Source: Roseicyclus sediminis
GTDB lineage: Bacteria > Pseudomonadota > Alphaproteobacteria > Rhodobacterales > Rhodobacteraceae
Length of the DNA stretch: 64,000 nt
Reading direction: 5' to 3'
Assembly (NCBI RefSeq): GCF_025515305.1
Contig: NZ_JAOPHT010000009.1
Location: 62,001 to 126,000, forward strand
The position numbers were made by a program, and so were the translations under genes. Below the pieces are notes generated by a model. That model made no database searches. It had not been told where the DNA came from and saw only the letters and a program-made list of their open reading frames with translations. Position 1 is the first letter of the stretch. Each line of letters starts with the position of its first letter. This document shows positions 50,258 through 58,875 of this stretch, piece by piece.

Positions 50258-50914
50258 ATGATGACGACACTGACGGCAGTGGATGGGCACGAACTGCAAT
50301 GCTGGATGGCCCCGGCCGTCGGCACGCGGCGGGGCGGGATCGTGATCCTGCAGGAGATCTTCGGCGTCACCGACCAGCTCAAGGGCGTGGCCGAGCGCTA
50401 TGCACGGCTTGGCTACGACGTCGCGATCCCGGCGCTGTTCGACCGCAAGGAGCGGGGCGCAGTCATCCCCTTCGCCGAGGGCCCGCGCGGACGCGACCTG
50501 ATGCTCGCGTCAGACCTGGACCAGACGGTGCTCGATATCGACGCCGCGGTTCAGGCGCTGGCGGCGAAGGGCGGCAAGGTGGGCGTGATCGGGTTCTGCT
50601 GGGGCGGGGGGCTCGCGCTTCGGGCCGCACAGGTTCTCGACGTCGCCGGCGCCGTCGCGTTCTACGGAACGCGTCTTCCGACCTATCTCGACCGGCCCTT
50701 GAAGGCCCCTCTTCTGGCGCATTTCGGGGCCGAGGACGATCATGTGCCCCCGGAGATGCGGGCCGAGGCGCAGGCCTATCTGCCCGAGATGGAGATGCAC
50801 CTCTACCCGGCCGGCCATGCCTTCGCCAATGACGCGCGGCCGAGCTACGTCGCCGAGGCAGCGGACCTCGCCCATGCCCGGACGGAGGAGTTCCTGGCCC
50901 GACACGTCGGCTAG
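50258..50914 (+). CDS. Dienelactone hydrolase family protein
   Basis: A 218-residue alpha/beta-hydrolase. IGFCWGGGLALRAAQ has the nucleophile C114, GAEDDHVPP the aspartate (D160/D161), and YPAGHAFAND the histidine H187. IVILQEIFGVTDQLKGVAERYARLGYDV is the family's N-terminal signature. DLH-type enzymes open lactone rings of muconolactones; here it may act on a pyrone, lactone or ester entering the LigI/Gal pathway. Two adjacent ATG codons are possible starts. It ends 15 bp from the convergent CMD-type gene. Confidence 0.88.
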   Translation: MMTTLTAVDGHELQCWMAPAVGTRRGGIVILQEIFGVTDQLKGVAERYARLGYDVAIPALFDRKERGAVIPFAEGPRGRDLMLASDLDQTVLDIDAAVQALAAKGGKVGVIGFCWGGGLALRAAQVLDVAGAVAFYGTRLPTYLDRPLKAPLLAHFGAEDDHVPPEMRAEAQAYLPEMEMHLYPAGHAFANDARPSYVAEAADLAHARTEEFLARHVG

Positions 50915-50929
50915 GGCAGGGCGGCGGCC

Positions 50930-51319
50930 TCAGAGGAGGCCGCGCTCCTCCAGCACCTTGCGCGCGCTCCGCAGGCATTCGTGGGCCTGCGGCACGCCGC
51001 AATAGATCGCGACGGCGTGGCAGGCCGCGCGGATCTCCTCGACCGTGGCGCCGTTGTTCAGCGCGCCTCGGCAATGCAGTTCCCACTCGTGCATCTTGCC
51101 GAGCGCGCCCAGCATGGCGAGGTTCATCATGCTGCGGGTCTTGGCGTCGATCGCGTCGTCGCCCCAGCCGAAGCCCCAGCACCAGGCGGTCATCGCCTCC
51201 TGGAAGGGGCGGGTGAAGGCGTCTGCGCCCTCGAGGCTTCGTGTCACGTAGTCGTCGCCGAGCGTCGCCTTGCGCCGCTCCAGCCCCTTCTCGAACAGGT
51301 CCTCGTCGAAGGTTCCCAT
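50930..51319 (-). CDS. Carboxymuconolactone decarboxylase family protein
   Basis: A 129-residue all-helical protein of the CMD/AhpD-like family. TRSMMNLAMLGALGKMHEWELHCRGALNNGATVEEIRAACHAVAIYCGVPQA is the conserved core, like PcaC; the CxxC of AhpD peroxidases is absent. GAGGAG precedes the ATG at 51319. It is the last gene of the tctCBA-lysR operon, so a decarboxylase of an imported tri- or dicarboxylate or lactone is a fair guess. PcaC identity itself is not claimed, since no pca genes are nearby. Confidence 0.83.
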   Translation of the reverse strand: MGTFDEDLFEKGLERRKATLGDDYVTRSLEGADAFTRPFQEAMTAWCWGFGWGDDAIDAKTRSMMNLAMLGALGKMHEWELHCRGALNNGATVEEIRAACHAVAIYCGVPQAHECLRSARKVLEERGLL

Positions 51320-51358
51320 CTCGCACTCCTCTGGTTGCGCCCCGCAGGGGCAGGTCAT

Positions 51359-52282
51359 TCAGCGCGGTTGCCCCGTGAGCGTCGCGATCAGCGCGGCGGT
51401 CTGCGGGGTGACCGTGCCGGGGTTCCGCACGGCGATCAGCAACTCGCGCGTGGCCCAGGGTTCGTTCAGCGGCACCATCGCCAGGCGCGCCGCATCGAGG
51501 TAGGGCTCGACCGCGCCGTAGGGCAGGATCGCGATCCCGAGGCGCGCCTGCACCATGCGGCGCACGCCGTCGAAGCTCTGGACCGCGACCTGGGTCCTGA
51601 TATGCGCGCCGAGGTCCTCCGCCCGGCGGTCGAGGAAAGCCTGGATCGAGCTGCCCGTCTGAAGCGCGACAAAGGGCTCATGGACCACGTCCGCCAGCTT
51701 GAGCCGCCGCCGCTCGCTCAGCGGGTGATCGGCCGGCATCACGACGACCAGAGTGTCGCGGCGATAGGTTTGCGTCGACAGGCCCGCGGCCTCCGTCATG
51801 CCGCTGAAGACGCCGACATCCGCGCGGTCCGATCGCACCGCCTCGATGACCTCCACACTGGTCATCTCGGTGAGATGGATGTGCAGGTCCGGTTCCGCGG
51901 CCACGAACTCGGCCAGGTCCTCCGGCAGAAACTGCGAGATGGCGCTGCTGTTGGCCGCGACCCGGATCGCGCCGCGCCGACCGGTGGCATGGGCCGCCAT
52001 GTCCGCCGACATGCGCTCGACCGCGTCGCGCAGCCCCTCGGCATGGCGCAGCAGTTCCTCGCCCGCGGGCGTGAGTTCGACGCCGCGGCGAAGGCGGCGC
52101 AGCAGGGGCGTGCCCACCAGTGCCTCGAGGTCGGCGATCCGCTTGCTGACGGCCGATGGCACGAGATCGTGGAGTGCGGCGGCGTGCGCGATGCTCCCGG
52201 TCGCAGCGATGCTTCGGAACAGCGCCAGGGTCACGAGATCATAGCCGGCGCCGCCGCGTATCCTTGGTCCGCCCTCTGTCAC
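51359..52282 (-). CDS. LysR-family regulator in the tct operon
   Basis: A 307-residue LysR regulator (DLVTLALFRSIAATGSIAHAAALHDLVPSAVSKRIADLEALVGTPLLRRL as HTH at about 14-63). The effector domain has AIRVAANSSAISQFLPEDLAEFVAAEPDLHI and PLSERRRLKLADV. GTG at 52282 overlaps the tctA stop by 4 bp. It probably senses the TctC ligand or its catabolite and controls tctCBA and perhaps the divergent HMG-CoA-lyase genes. Confidence 0.87.
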   Translation of the reverse strand: MTEGGPRIRGGAGYDLVTLALFRSIAATGSIAHAAALHDLVPSAVSKRIADLEALVGTPLLRRLRRGVELTPAGEELLRHAEGLRDAVERMSADMAAHATGRRGAIRVAANSSAISQFLPEDLAEFVAAEPDLHIHLTEMTSVEVIEAVRSDRADVGVFSGMTEAAGLSTQTYRRDTLVVVMPADHPLSERRRLKLADVVHEPFVALQTGSSIQAFLDRRAEDLGAHIRTQVAVQSFDGVRRMVQARLGIAILPYGAVEPYLDAARLAMVPLNEPWATRELLIAVRNPGTVTPQTAALIATLTGQPR

Positions 52283-53796
52283 CCTTCGGTCAGGCGTTCG
52301 GCCTGGCTCTGGCGGTGGTCGCGCAGCGCGAGCCACACCGACAGGGCGAGGAAACCGGCGGTCAGGATGTAGAGGACGATGGAGATCGGGCTTGCGATCA
52401 GGATCGACCAGTCACCGTCCGAGATCGACATCGCGCGGCGCAGGTTCCGCTCCATGTCGCCGCCGAGCAGCAGGCCCAGGACCAGCGGCACGAGGCTCAC
52501 GTCGAGCTTGCGCAGGATGTAGCCGACGACCCCGAAGAAGACCATCATCTCGAGGTCGAACACCGAGTTCGAGATGCCGTAGACGCCCACGAAGGTCACG
52601 GCCGCCACGACCGGCATGAGCGCCCAGGTGGGCGTCATCATCAACCGCGTGAAGATGCCGATCATCGGCAGGTTCAGGATCAGGAGCGCGACGTTCGCCA
52701 TGTAGAGCGACGCGACGAGGCCCCAGACCAGGTCCGGCTGACGTTCGAAAAGGAGGGGGCCGGGCTGCACGTTCAGCGAGACCAGCATGGCGAGCAGGAC
52801 GGCGGTGGTGCCGGAGCCGGGGACACCCAGTGACAGCATCGGAATGAGCGCGCCGCCCGAGGCCGCGTTGTTGCCCGCCTCGGGGGCCGCGACGCCACGC
52901 GGGTCGCCCTTGCCGAAGGTCCCCTTCTTGTTCGACCACTGCTTTTCCGTGACATAGGCCATGAAGGAGCCGAGCGAGGCACCCGCGCCGGGAAGAACGC
53001 CCGCGACGAAGCCCACGCCCGAGCCGCGCAGCATCGCCGCGCGTGTGCGCCAGATCGCTCCCCATTGCGGCAGCCAGCTTCCCACCGGGATGGCCTTCGG
53101 CCGGTCCCTCACGTGCTTTTCCAGAAGCATCAGGATTTCCGAGATCGCAAAGAGGCCGACGAGGGCCACGATGGGTTCGATCCCGTCATAGAGGTGATAG
53201 TTGTCGCCGGTGTAGCGCGGCACGCCCGAGATCGGGTCGATGCCGACCGTGGCCAGCAGAAGGCCGATCAGGGCCGACAGCAGCGTCTTGCGCGGGTCGA
53301 CGCCGGCGATGCCTCCGATCGTGGCGAAGGCGAGAATGTAGAGCGCGAAGTAATCCGCGGGGCCGAAATGGATCGCCGCGCGCGCCAGCACGGGCGCAAA
53401 GAGCGACAGGCCCACGACCGCGATCGTCGCGCCCACGAAGGAGGCAACGCCCGAGATCGCCAGCGCGTTCGCGGCCTGCCCCTGCACCGCCATGGGGTAG
53501 CCGTCGAGCGTGGTCATGATCGCCGGTTCGTCGCCGGGGATGTTCAGCAGGATCGAGCTGATGCGCCCGCCATACATGCACCCGAAGTAGACCGCGCAAA
53601 GCAGGATCATGGATGAGGTGGGGTCGAAGCCGAAGGCGAAGGTCAGCGGGATCAGCACCGCGACACCGTTCACCGGCCCGAGACCCGGAAGCGCGCCCAG
53701 CAGGGTGCCTATGAAGCATCCCAGCAGCAGGAGCGCGATGTTGAGTGGCGTCATCGCGACCGCGAAGCCATGGCCGAGAAGCGACAGGATTTCCAT
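52279..53796 (-). CDS. tctA: Tripartite tricarboxylate transporter large permease TctA
   Basis: A 505-residue permease with about 12 membrane segments. GTLLGALPGLGPVNGVAVLIPLTFAFGFDPTSSMILLCAVYFGCMYGGRISSILLNIPGDEPAIMTTLDGYPM is the family signature, and VLPGAGASLGSFMAYVTEKQWS plus GVPGSGTTAVLLAMLVSLNVQPGP follow. It works with TctB and TctC in sodium-linked uptake of (tri)carboxylates. Confidence 0.94.
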   Translation of the reverse strand: MEILSLLGHGFAVAMTPLNIALLLLGCFIGTLLGALPGLGPVNGVAVLIPLTFAFGFDPTSSMILLCAVYFGCMYGGRISSILLNIPGDEPAIMTTLDGYPMAVQGQAANALAISGVASFVGATIAVVGLSLFAPVLARAAIHFGPADYFALYILAFATIGGIAGVDPRKTLLSALIGLLLATVGIDPISGVPRYTGDNYHLYDGIEPIVALVGLFAISEILMLLEKHVRDRPKAIPVGSWLPQWGAIWRTRAAMLRGSGVGFVAGVLPGAGASLGSFMAYVTEKQWSNKKGTFGKGDPRGVAAPEAGNNAASGGALIPMLSLGVPGSGTTAVLLAMLVSLNVQPGPLLFERQPDLVWGLVASLYMANVALLILNLPMIGIFTRLMMTPTWALMPVVAAVTFVGVYGISNSVFDLEMMVFFGVVGYILRKLDVSLVPLVLGLLLGGDMERNLRRAMSISDGDWSILIASPISIVLYILTAGFLALSVWLALRDHRQSQAERLTEG

Positions 53797-53817
53797 GAAA
53801 AGTTCCCTCGCGCGCCC

Positions 53818-54255
53818 TCAGCCCCGGCCGAAGAGCGTTCCCAGAAAGTCGAGTGGCAGCCCCAGCACCTTGTCGAACAGCGCCCAGAGCGCGGGCGCCA
53901 TGACCGCGCCAAGCAGCGCGGCGCGCCAGGCAGCGCCGCCCAGGATGATCCCGATCAGCGCGATCAGTGCGAAAGTGGCAAGCGGAAAGCCGAACGGCTC
54001 TAGCGTCATCGTGTAGCCCACGAGGACCGCGAGTGCCGCCGCCTGACGCCACATCCGCTGCGGGGCAGGCCATTCGACCTGCCCCGTCGGAAACACCACC
54101 AGCGAAGCGGACAGGATCATCATCGGCACGCCGACGATGACCGGGAACACGCTTGGACCCAGCACGTCGCCGAAGTTCACGACGTAGTTGCCCGCCTGCC
54201 AGGTGTAGAGCGCCGCGATCACGAAGATCGCGACGCCCAGGATTCTGACGCTCAT
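53818..54255 (-). CDS. tctB: Tripartite tricarboxylate transporter small subunit TctB
   Basis: A 145-residue membrane protein with four segments (ILGVAIFVIAALYTWQ, FPVIVGVPMMILSASLVVF, AALAVLVGYTMTLEPFGFPLATFALIALIGIILGG, AALLGAVMAPALWALFDKVLGLPL). The FGFPLATF and VLGLPL patterns are the TctB marks. Its ATG overlaps the tctC stop by 4 bp. Stands 21 bp ahead of tctA. Confidence 0.88.
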   Translation of the reverse strand: MSVRILGVAIFVIAALYTWQAGNYVVNFGDVLGPSVFPVIVGVPMMILSASLVVFPTGQVEWPAPQRMWRQAAALAVLVGYTMTLEPFGFPLATFALIALIGIILGGAAWRAALLGAVMAPALWALFDKVLGLPLDFLGTLFGRG

Positions 54256-55226
54256 TCGATGACGCCGATGTCCCGCGAGATCTGTTCCATGACCTCGGCC
54301 TGCTCGCGCACGAAGGCTTCGAACTCTGCGCCACCGCGCCAGATCGGAACGAGGCCCGACTCGGTCGCCGCCGTCTGCCAGTTCTCCGAGTTGTAGAGCG
54401 TCTCCAGACGCTCCACCCACGAGGCATACTGCTCGTCGGTGACCTGTCCGCCGGTGTAGAGGCCGCGCCAGTTGTAGCCGGTCACGTCGATGCCCTGCGA
54501 GATGGCGGTCGGGATGTCGGGGAAGGCCGGGATGGGATCGTCGCTGAGCGCCGCGAGAATGCGGATGTCGCCCGATTCGACGAAACCGGCGATTTCGCCG
54601 AGGTCGGTCGAGACCACGTCGATCTGGCCGCCCATCATCTGCGTGACGGCATCGGTGCCGCCGTCGAACTGCACCCAGCGGATCGCGCCGAGATCATCCA
54701 CGCCCGCGGCCTGCGCGACCATGAGCAGGCGGATGTGGTCCCAGCCGCCCGCACCCGAGGAGCCCGCGGTCACCAGCGCGGTCGGGTCCTCGACCATCGC
54801 GGCGTTCAGTTCGGCGAGGGTCTGGATCGGGCTGTCGTTGTCCACCGCGATCACGCCGACATCGGCGCCCAGCATCGCGAGGTAACGCATCGCGTCGAGC
54901 GGCGCGGGGTAGCGGCCCTGCGCGATCTGCGTGATGCCGACGGTCGAGGTGGCCACGATCAGGTCCGCGTCGTCGGGCCGTTCTGCGGCGACCATCGCAA
55001 AGGTCACGGCGCCTACGCCGCCGGGCATGTTGGTGACCTGCACGTTGCCGTCCACGAGGCCGAGCTCGCTGAGGATGCGGCCGATCGTGCGGCAGGTGAA
55101 GTCCCAGCCACCGCCGGGGTTCGAGGGCGCGATGCACTCGGTCGCCGAGGCCGGGACCGCGGTGACGGTCAGCGCCGCGGCGAAGGCGGCCCCGAGTTTG
55201 ACGCTTGTCAGTCTTTGAAAGAACAT
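54252..55226 (-). CDS. tctC: Tripartite tricarboxylate transporter substrate-binding protein TctC
   Basis: A 324-residue binding protein. Signal peptide to about residue 28 (LTVTAVPASATE). ECIAPSNPGGGWDFTCRTIGRILSELG is the family start; NMPGGVGAVTFAMVAAERPDDADLIVATS, AGSSGAGGWDHIRLLMVAQAAG and FPDIPTAISQGIDVTGYNWRGLY follow. First gene of the tctCBA-lysR-CMD operon. Ligand unknown, but TctC-like proteins usually bind citrate-like or aromatic-derived carboxylates. Confidence 0.92.
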   Translation of the reverse strand: MFFQRLTSVKLGAAFAAALTVTAVPASATECIAPSNPGGGWDFTCRTIGRILSELGLVDGNVQVTNMPGGVGAVTFAMVAAERPDDADLIVATSTVGITQIAQGRYPAPLDAMRYLAMLGADVGVIAVDNDSPIQTLAELNAAMVEDPTALVTAGSSGAGGWDHIRLLMVAQAAGVDDLGAIRWVQFDGGTDAVTQMMGGQIDVVSTDLGEIAGFVESGDIRILAALSDDPIPAFPDIPTAISQGIDVTGYNWRGLYTGGQVTDEQYASWVERLETLYNSENWQTAATESGLVPIWRGGAEFEAFVREQAEVMEQISRDIGVIE

Positions 55227-55606
55227 CGGTTTTCTCCTCCCAGTAAAAACCCACGCCGAGGGGATGCCATCGCGGTCGGTTTTTCAAGTGTCCTTGCTGG
55301 CGGATCACGGCACACATCACGAAATTTCATGCCAAAAGGACGATGCGCGATGTCACGCGCGCCCTGACCGCGCCGCAGCGCGCCCGCCCCTCAGTGCCCC
55401 GCGGCCCTTGCAGGCAAGGTCGGGACCGCGTCGAGGCCGGCCCGTGGACAACATCGCGCGCGCCCTCCTCCGACATCCGCCCGTCCACGCCTTCGATGCC
55501 CCTGCACGCGGCGGGCGCCGCTGCGGGCCACTTGCGGCGCGGTTTTCCGGCGAGGCAATATGTGGGCGCCGACGCGCTTTGCGGCGCGACAAGGAAAGGA
55601 CAGGAC
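55227..55606. other. tctC-HMG-CoA-lyase divergent intergenic region
   Basis: 380 bp without a credible gene. It must hold both promoters. CACGAAATTTCATG (GAAATTTC palindrome) near 55320 and a GC-rich stretch close to the lyase start are the only features noticed. Frames that cross it have no start, ribosome site or domain pattern. Confidence 0.4.
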
Positions 55607-56572
55607 ATGGCCGCCAACGCACCGACCGCCCCCGTGCCCGAAGGCGCCCGCATAACCGTCTGCGAAGTGGGCCCTCGCGACGGGTTCCAGATCGAAGCGA
55701 CCTTCATCCCCACCGACCGCAAGATCGCCATCGTCAACGCGCTCTTCGCGTCGGGTCTGAGGCACATCCAGGTCACGTCCTTCGTCAGCCCGCGGGCCGT
55801 ACCGCAGCTGGCCGATGCCGAGGCGGTGCTCGCCGGTATCGACCGGCCCGAGGGCGCCGTGGTCTCGGCACTGATCCCGAACCTGCGTGGGGCCGAGCGT
55901 GCCGCCGGGGCGGGCGTCGATGCGGTGCACAGCGTCGTCTCGGCCTCCGAGACCCACAACCTCAAGAATGTGAACCGCCCGATCGAGACCTCGCTGAAGG
56001 ATTTCGAGGCCGTCTTCGCGTTGCTGGACAGGGCCGGCGTGGCCATCGAAGGAGGCATCGCCACCGCCTTCGGCTGTCCGTTCGAGGGCATCGTCCCGCC
56101 CGAGCAGGTCGCCCGTATCGCGCGGCGCTACCAGGAGATGGGCGCGCGGTCCGTCGGCCTTGGCGATACCACCGGCATGGCCACGCCCAGCACGGTCCGC
56201 GCCGCGGTCCAGGCGATCCGGGCCGAGGCGCCGGGCCTCGGGATCGGCCTTCACTTCCACAATACCCGCGGCGTCGGCCTTGCCTGCGTCATGACGGGCC
56301 TTGCGGAGGGCGTCACCCACTACGACGCCTCGGTCGGCGGGCTTGGCGGCTGCCCCTTCGCCGCCGGCGCCACGGGAAACATCTGTACCGAGGACCTCGT
56401 GTACCTGCTGAACGAAAGCGGCTACGAAACCGGCGTGAACCTCGACGCGCTGATCGATGCGGCAAGGATGACGCAGGAGGTGATCGGCCGCGACCTGCCC
56501 GGCCAGGTCATAAAGTCGGGCCCGCGCCTGCGCCGCTACGATCCCGGCCTGACGGCGACGGCCGCGGGATGA
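55607..56572 (+). CDS. Hydroxymethylglutaryl-CoA lyase family protein
   Basis: A 321-residue TIM-barrel lyase of the DRE family. R24-D25 in EVGPRDGFQ are the catalytic pair, H216-x-H218 in GLHFHNTRG bind metal, and C249 in GGCPFAAGATGN is the active-site cysteine. It cleaves HMG-CoA into acetyl-CoA and acetoacetate; related enzymes act on other 3-hydroxy-3-alkyl-acyl-CoAs. AAGGA lies before the ATG at 55607. The CoA-transferase next door overlaps by 4 bp, so the pair probably activates and then cleaves a free hydroxy-dicarboxylate. Confidence 0.88.
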   Translation: MAANAPTAPVPEGARITVCEVGPRDGFQIEATFIPTDRKIAIVNALFASGLRHIQVTSFVSPRAVPQLADAEAVLAGIDRPEGAVVSALIPNLRGAERAAGAGVDAVHSVVSASETHNLKNVNRPIETSLKDFEAVFALLDRAGVAIEGGIATAFGCPFEGIVPPEQVARIARRYQEMGARSVGLGDTTGMATPSTVRAAVQAIRAEAPGLGIGLHFHNTRGVGLACVMTGLAEGVTHYDASVGGLGGCPFAAGATGNICTEDLVYLLNESGYETGVNLDALIDAARMTQEVIGRDLPGQVIKSGPRLRRYDPGLTATAAG

Positions 56573-57759
56573 GTGATCTTCCGCTGTCCGGCGTTCGGGT
56601 CATCGACCTGACGCGCATCCTTTCGGGCCCTTTCTGCTCGATGATCCTCGGCGATCTGGGCGCGGACGTGATCAAGATCGAGTCGCCGCGCGGCGGCGAC
56701 CCGGTGCGCGGGCAGGGACATATCCGGGATGGCCTGTCGTGGTATTTCGCCGGTTTCAACCGAAACAAGCGCTCCGTCGCGCTCGATCTGCGCAAGCCGG
56801 AGGGAGCGGCGGTGCTGGAACGGCTGCTGGCCGATGCGGACATCTTGACGGAGAATTACCGACCCGGCGTGCTGGACGAGATGGGCCTGTCCGAGGCGCG
56901 ACTGGCCGAGATCAACCCCCGCCTGATCGTGGTCAGCGTGAACGGCTACGGATCGACCGGACCCTATGCCGACCGCCCGGCCTTCGACTTCATCGCGCAG
57001 GCGATGTCGGGCTACATGGCGACCAACGGGACACCCGAAACGGGCCCGCTGCGCACCGGCCCTCCGCTGACCGACCTCATCGCCGGGCTCTATGCCGCCC
57101 TCGGCGCCGTCTCGGCCCTCAGGGCGCGGGACATGGGAGGACCGGCCCAGAGGGTCGAGGCCTCGATGATGATGTCGATCATCTCGATGATGGCCTATCT
57201 CTCGTCCGGCGCGCTCGCCACCGGCCGCGACCCGGTGCCCACCGGCAACGACCACCCCATCGTCGCGCCCTACGGCCTGTTCCGCGCGGCGGACGGAGAC
57301 ATCGCGGTCGCGCCCTCGACGGATGTCTTCGTCGCGCGCTTTCTCGGGGAGATCGGGCTTGCGCATCTCCTCGATGACCCAAGGTTCGCGGACAACGCGC
57401 GGCGCGTCGAGAACCGGGCCGAACTGAACAGGCTGGTGGACGGCGCCCTGGCCCATGGCACGCAAGCCCACTGGATCGAGCGGCTGAACCGCGCCGGCGT
57501 ACCCTGCGGCAAGGTCCAGAGCCTGACCGAGGCGCTTGCCGATCCGCAAGTGGCGGCACAGGACATGGTCCTCGACGTGGAGCACCCGGGCCATGGTGTG
57601 CTGAAGATGACGGGCTTCCCGGTCAGGTTCTCGCAAACGCCCCTGAGGGTTCGCCATCCCACTCCGGACCTCGGCGCCCAGACGGAAGCGGTGCTGGTCG
57701 AGGCGGGCTACGACGCGGAGGCACTCGCCAGATTGCGCGATGCCGGAGCGATCGGCTGA
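56569..57759 (+). CDS. CaiB/BaiF class III CoA-transferase
   Basis: A 396-residue family III CoA-transferase. PLSGVRVIDLTRILSGPFCSMILGDLGADVIKIE is the start, NRNKRSVALDLRKPEGAAVLERLLADADILTENYRPG follows, and D169 in PPLTDLIAG is the catalytic aspartate that forms the acyl anhydride. C-terminal VPCGKVQSLTEALADPQV is typical. Transfers CoA from an abundant donor to a carboxylate, most likely the substrate of the lyase in front. Coupled to it by ATGA. Confidence 0.9.
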   Translation: MSDLPLSGVRVIDLTRILSGPFCSMILGDLGADVIKIESPRGGDPVRGQGHIRDGLSWYFAGFNRNKRSVALDLRKPEGAAVLERLLADADILTENYRPGVLDEMGLSEARLAEINPRLIVVSVNGYGSTGPYADRPAFDFIAQAMSGYMATNGTPETGPLRTGPPLTDLIAGLYAALGAVSALRARDMGGPAQRVEASMMMSIISMMAYLSSGALATGRDPVPTGNDHPIVAPYGLFRAADGDIAVAPSTDVFVARFLGEIGLAHLLDDPRFADNARRVENRAELNRLVDGALAHGTQAHWIERLNRAGVPCGKVQSLTEALADPQVAAQDMVLDVEHPGHGVLKMTGFPVRFSQTPLRVRHPTPDLGAQTEAVLVEAGYDAEALARLRDAGAIG

Positions 57760-57785
57760 ACGAGTGCATCGGGGAATTGGGGAGG

Positions 57786-57859
57786 TGGAGGCGAGTACCG
57801 GAATCGAACCGGTGTGCACGGATTTGCAATCCGCTGCGTAACCACTCCGCCAACTCGCC
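57786..57859 (-). tRNA. tRNA-Cys (GCA)
   Basis: A 74-nt cloverleaf on the minus strand: acceptor arms GGCGAGT/ACTCGCC with U73 and encoded CCA, D-loop with GGCGGAG, anticodon loop ATTGCAAAT (anticodon GCA), and T-arm GGTTCGATTCC. All parts fit tRNA-Cys. An integrase gene is 125 bp away on its 5' side, so this tRNA could be the attachment target of the accessory segment. Confidence 0.95.
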
Positions 57860-57984
57860 AGCGATGCGCAGGGGTAAGGTGTTGGATGTGGTGCGTCAAG
57901 GCCGCATCGGATGAAATCGGCATCGACTTATTGGACATCAAACAGCTGTTCGCCGAACCGACTTATTTCCGGTCAAATGGGGGC

Positions 57985-58875
57985 CTAGTTTGTGCGGGTT
58001 TCCGTCAGCATCTGACGCTTTTGGGCTGCAGTGCGCGCCCTCATCACCTGGCGCGCCTCACCTGCATACTTCCGGATCATTGCTATCGAGGCATGACCAC
58101 TGAAGGCTGCAATCTCGTCATCCGTGCATCCGGCCCAGGCCAGCTCCTGCACACCGCGGTACCTCAATGCGTGAAGGTCGAATTCTACTAGGCCAAGCCT
58201 TTTGCGTTCTTCACGCATGATGCGCGCCATCTTGAAGTAGCTGAAGGGCCGGCCGTCTGCATCTGACAAGATGCTGACGCCGTGCCTTCTTGTTGCATCA
58301 AGCATGCGCTTGAGTTCTTGCGAACAGGGCAGCCAGAGGCTGATCCCGGTTTTTCCTTGAGTGATGCGGAGCGCCTCTCCGTCGTAATCCGACCATCGGA
58401 ACTTCGGCCAGTCGCCGGGACGCTGCACGCTTCCGATCCCGAGCTCGAAAATCAGCCTGGCGGTTGCATTGGCGCGCGCCCGGAAGATAGCAATGGCCGC
58501 GTCGGTCCAGGGGCGATGCGGCGCGCGCCGCTCCGCCGGTGTCTTCAGCTTGCGGACGGATTTTGCGGGATTGTGGTCGAGCCAGCCCAAATCGATCGCG
58601 TGCTCGAAGAGAACGCTCAGGACCTGCTGCACGTAGTTGGCAAAGCGCGTGCGATGGGCATTCGCCTCCATCTGCGCGATAACTTGAGGTCGCTTGATGG
58701 AGGCGACTGCCACCTGGCCGATGGTTCCTTTGAGATAGTCGAGCACCTGGTCGTAGTCGCGGCGGGTGCGTGCACGGAGACACGTGTAACGGGAGGAAGC
58801 GCGGTAGCTTGCGATGAGATCGGCCAGGGTCTGGTGCGCGGGCTCCTGCCACGGCGGTGACGTGGTGTCGAACAT
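57985..58875 (-). CDS. int: Tyrosine-type site-specific recombinase (integrase)
   Basis: A 296-residue phage-type integrase. The N-terminal SAM-like DNA-binding part is about 15-105. Catalytic residues are all present: R152 in SVQRPGDW, K175, H235-x-x-R238 in DLHALRYRG, H261 in FSGHAS, and nucleophile Y270 in MIRKYAG. ATG 58875 gives the usual length. Next to tRNA-Cys and followed by two accessory genes on the same strand. Its 3' end (58003-58022) is repeated at 60.5 kb in both orientations, which suggests an element boundary. Confidence 0.92.
   Translation of the reverse strand: MFDTTSPPWQEPAHQTLADLIASYRASSRYTCLRARTRRDYDQVLDYLKGTIGQVAVASIKRPQVIAQMEANAHRTRFANYVQQVLSVLFEHAIDLGWLDHNPAKSVRKLKTPAERRAPHRPWTDAAIAIFRARANATARLIFELGIGSVQRPGDWPKFRWSDYDGEALRITQGKTGISLWLPCSQELKRMLDATRRHGVSILSDADGRPFSYFKMARIMREERKRLGLVEFDLHALRYRGVQELAWAGCTDDEIAAFSGHASIAMIRKYAGEARQVMRARTAAQKRQMLTETRTN
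58003..58022 (+). repeat. Element-end repeat, copy within int 3' end
   Basis: CGTCAGCATCTGACGCTTTT lies in the last codons of int. Thirteen bases (CGTCAGCATCTGA, 58003-58015) recur directly at 60533-60545, with a similar GGGTT flank, and 19 bases (58004-58022) recur as exact reverse complement at 60548-60566. Candidate attachment or recombination core. Confidence 0.6.

Noticed and set aside
50930-51319. Calling the CMD-type protein PcaC
   Set aside because: No pcaB, pcaD, pcaGH or pcaIJ neighbours; the family includes many other members, so only the family is given.
55264-55606. N-terminal extension of the HMG-CoA lyase
   Set aside because: An in-frame ATG at 55343 adds 88 residues of arginine/proline-rich sequence without homology pattern; the ATG at 55607 has an AAGGA site and starts at the family's N-terminus.
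57786-57859. tRNA-Cys 3' end as the attachment site of the int segment
   Set aside because: The integrase is on the 5' side of the tRNA and no second copy of the tRNA 3' sequence was found near 60.5 kb. The repeats in int itself are a better boundary candidate, so I did not call att sites in the tRNA.
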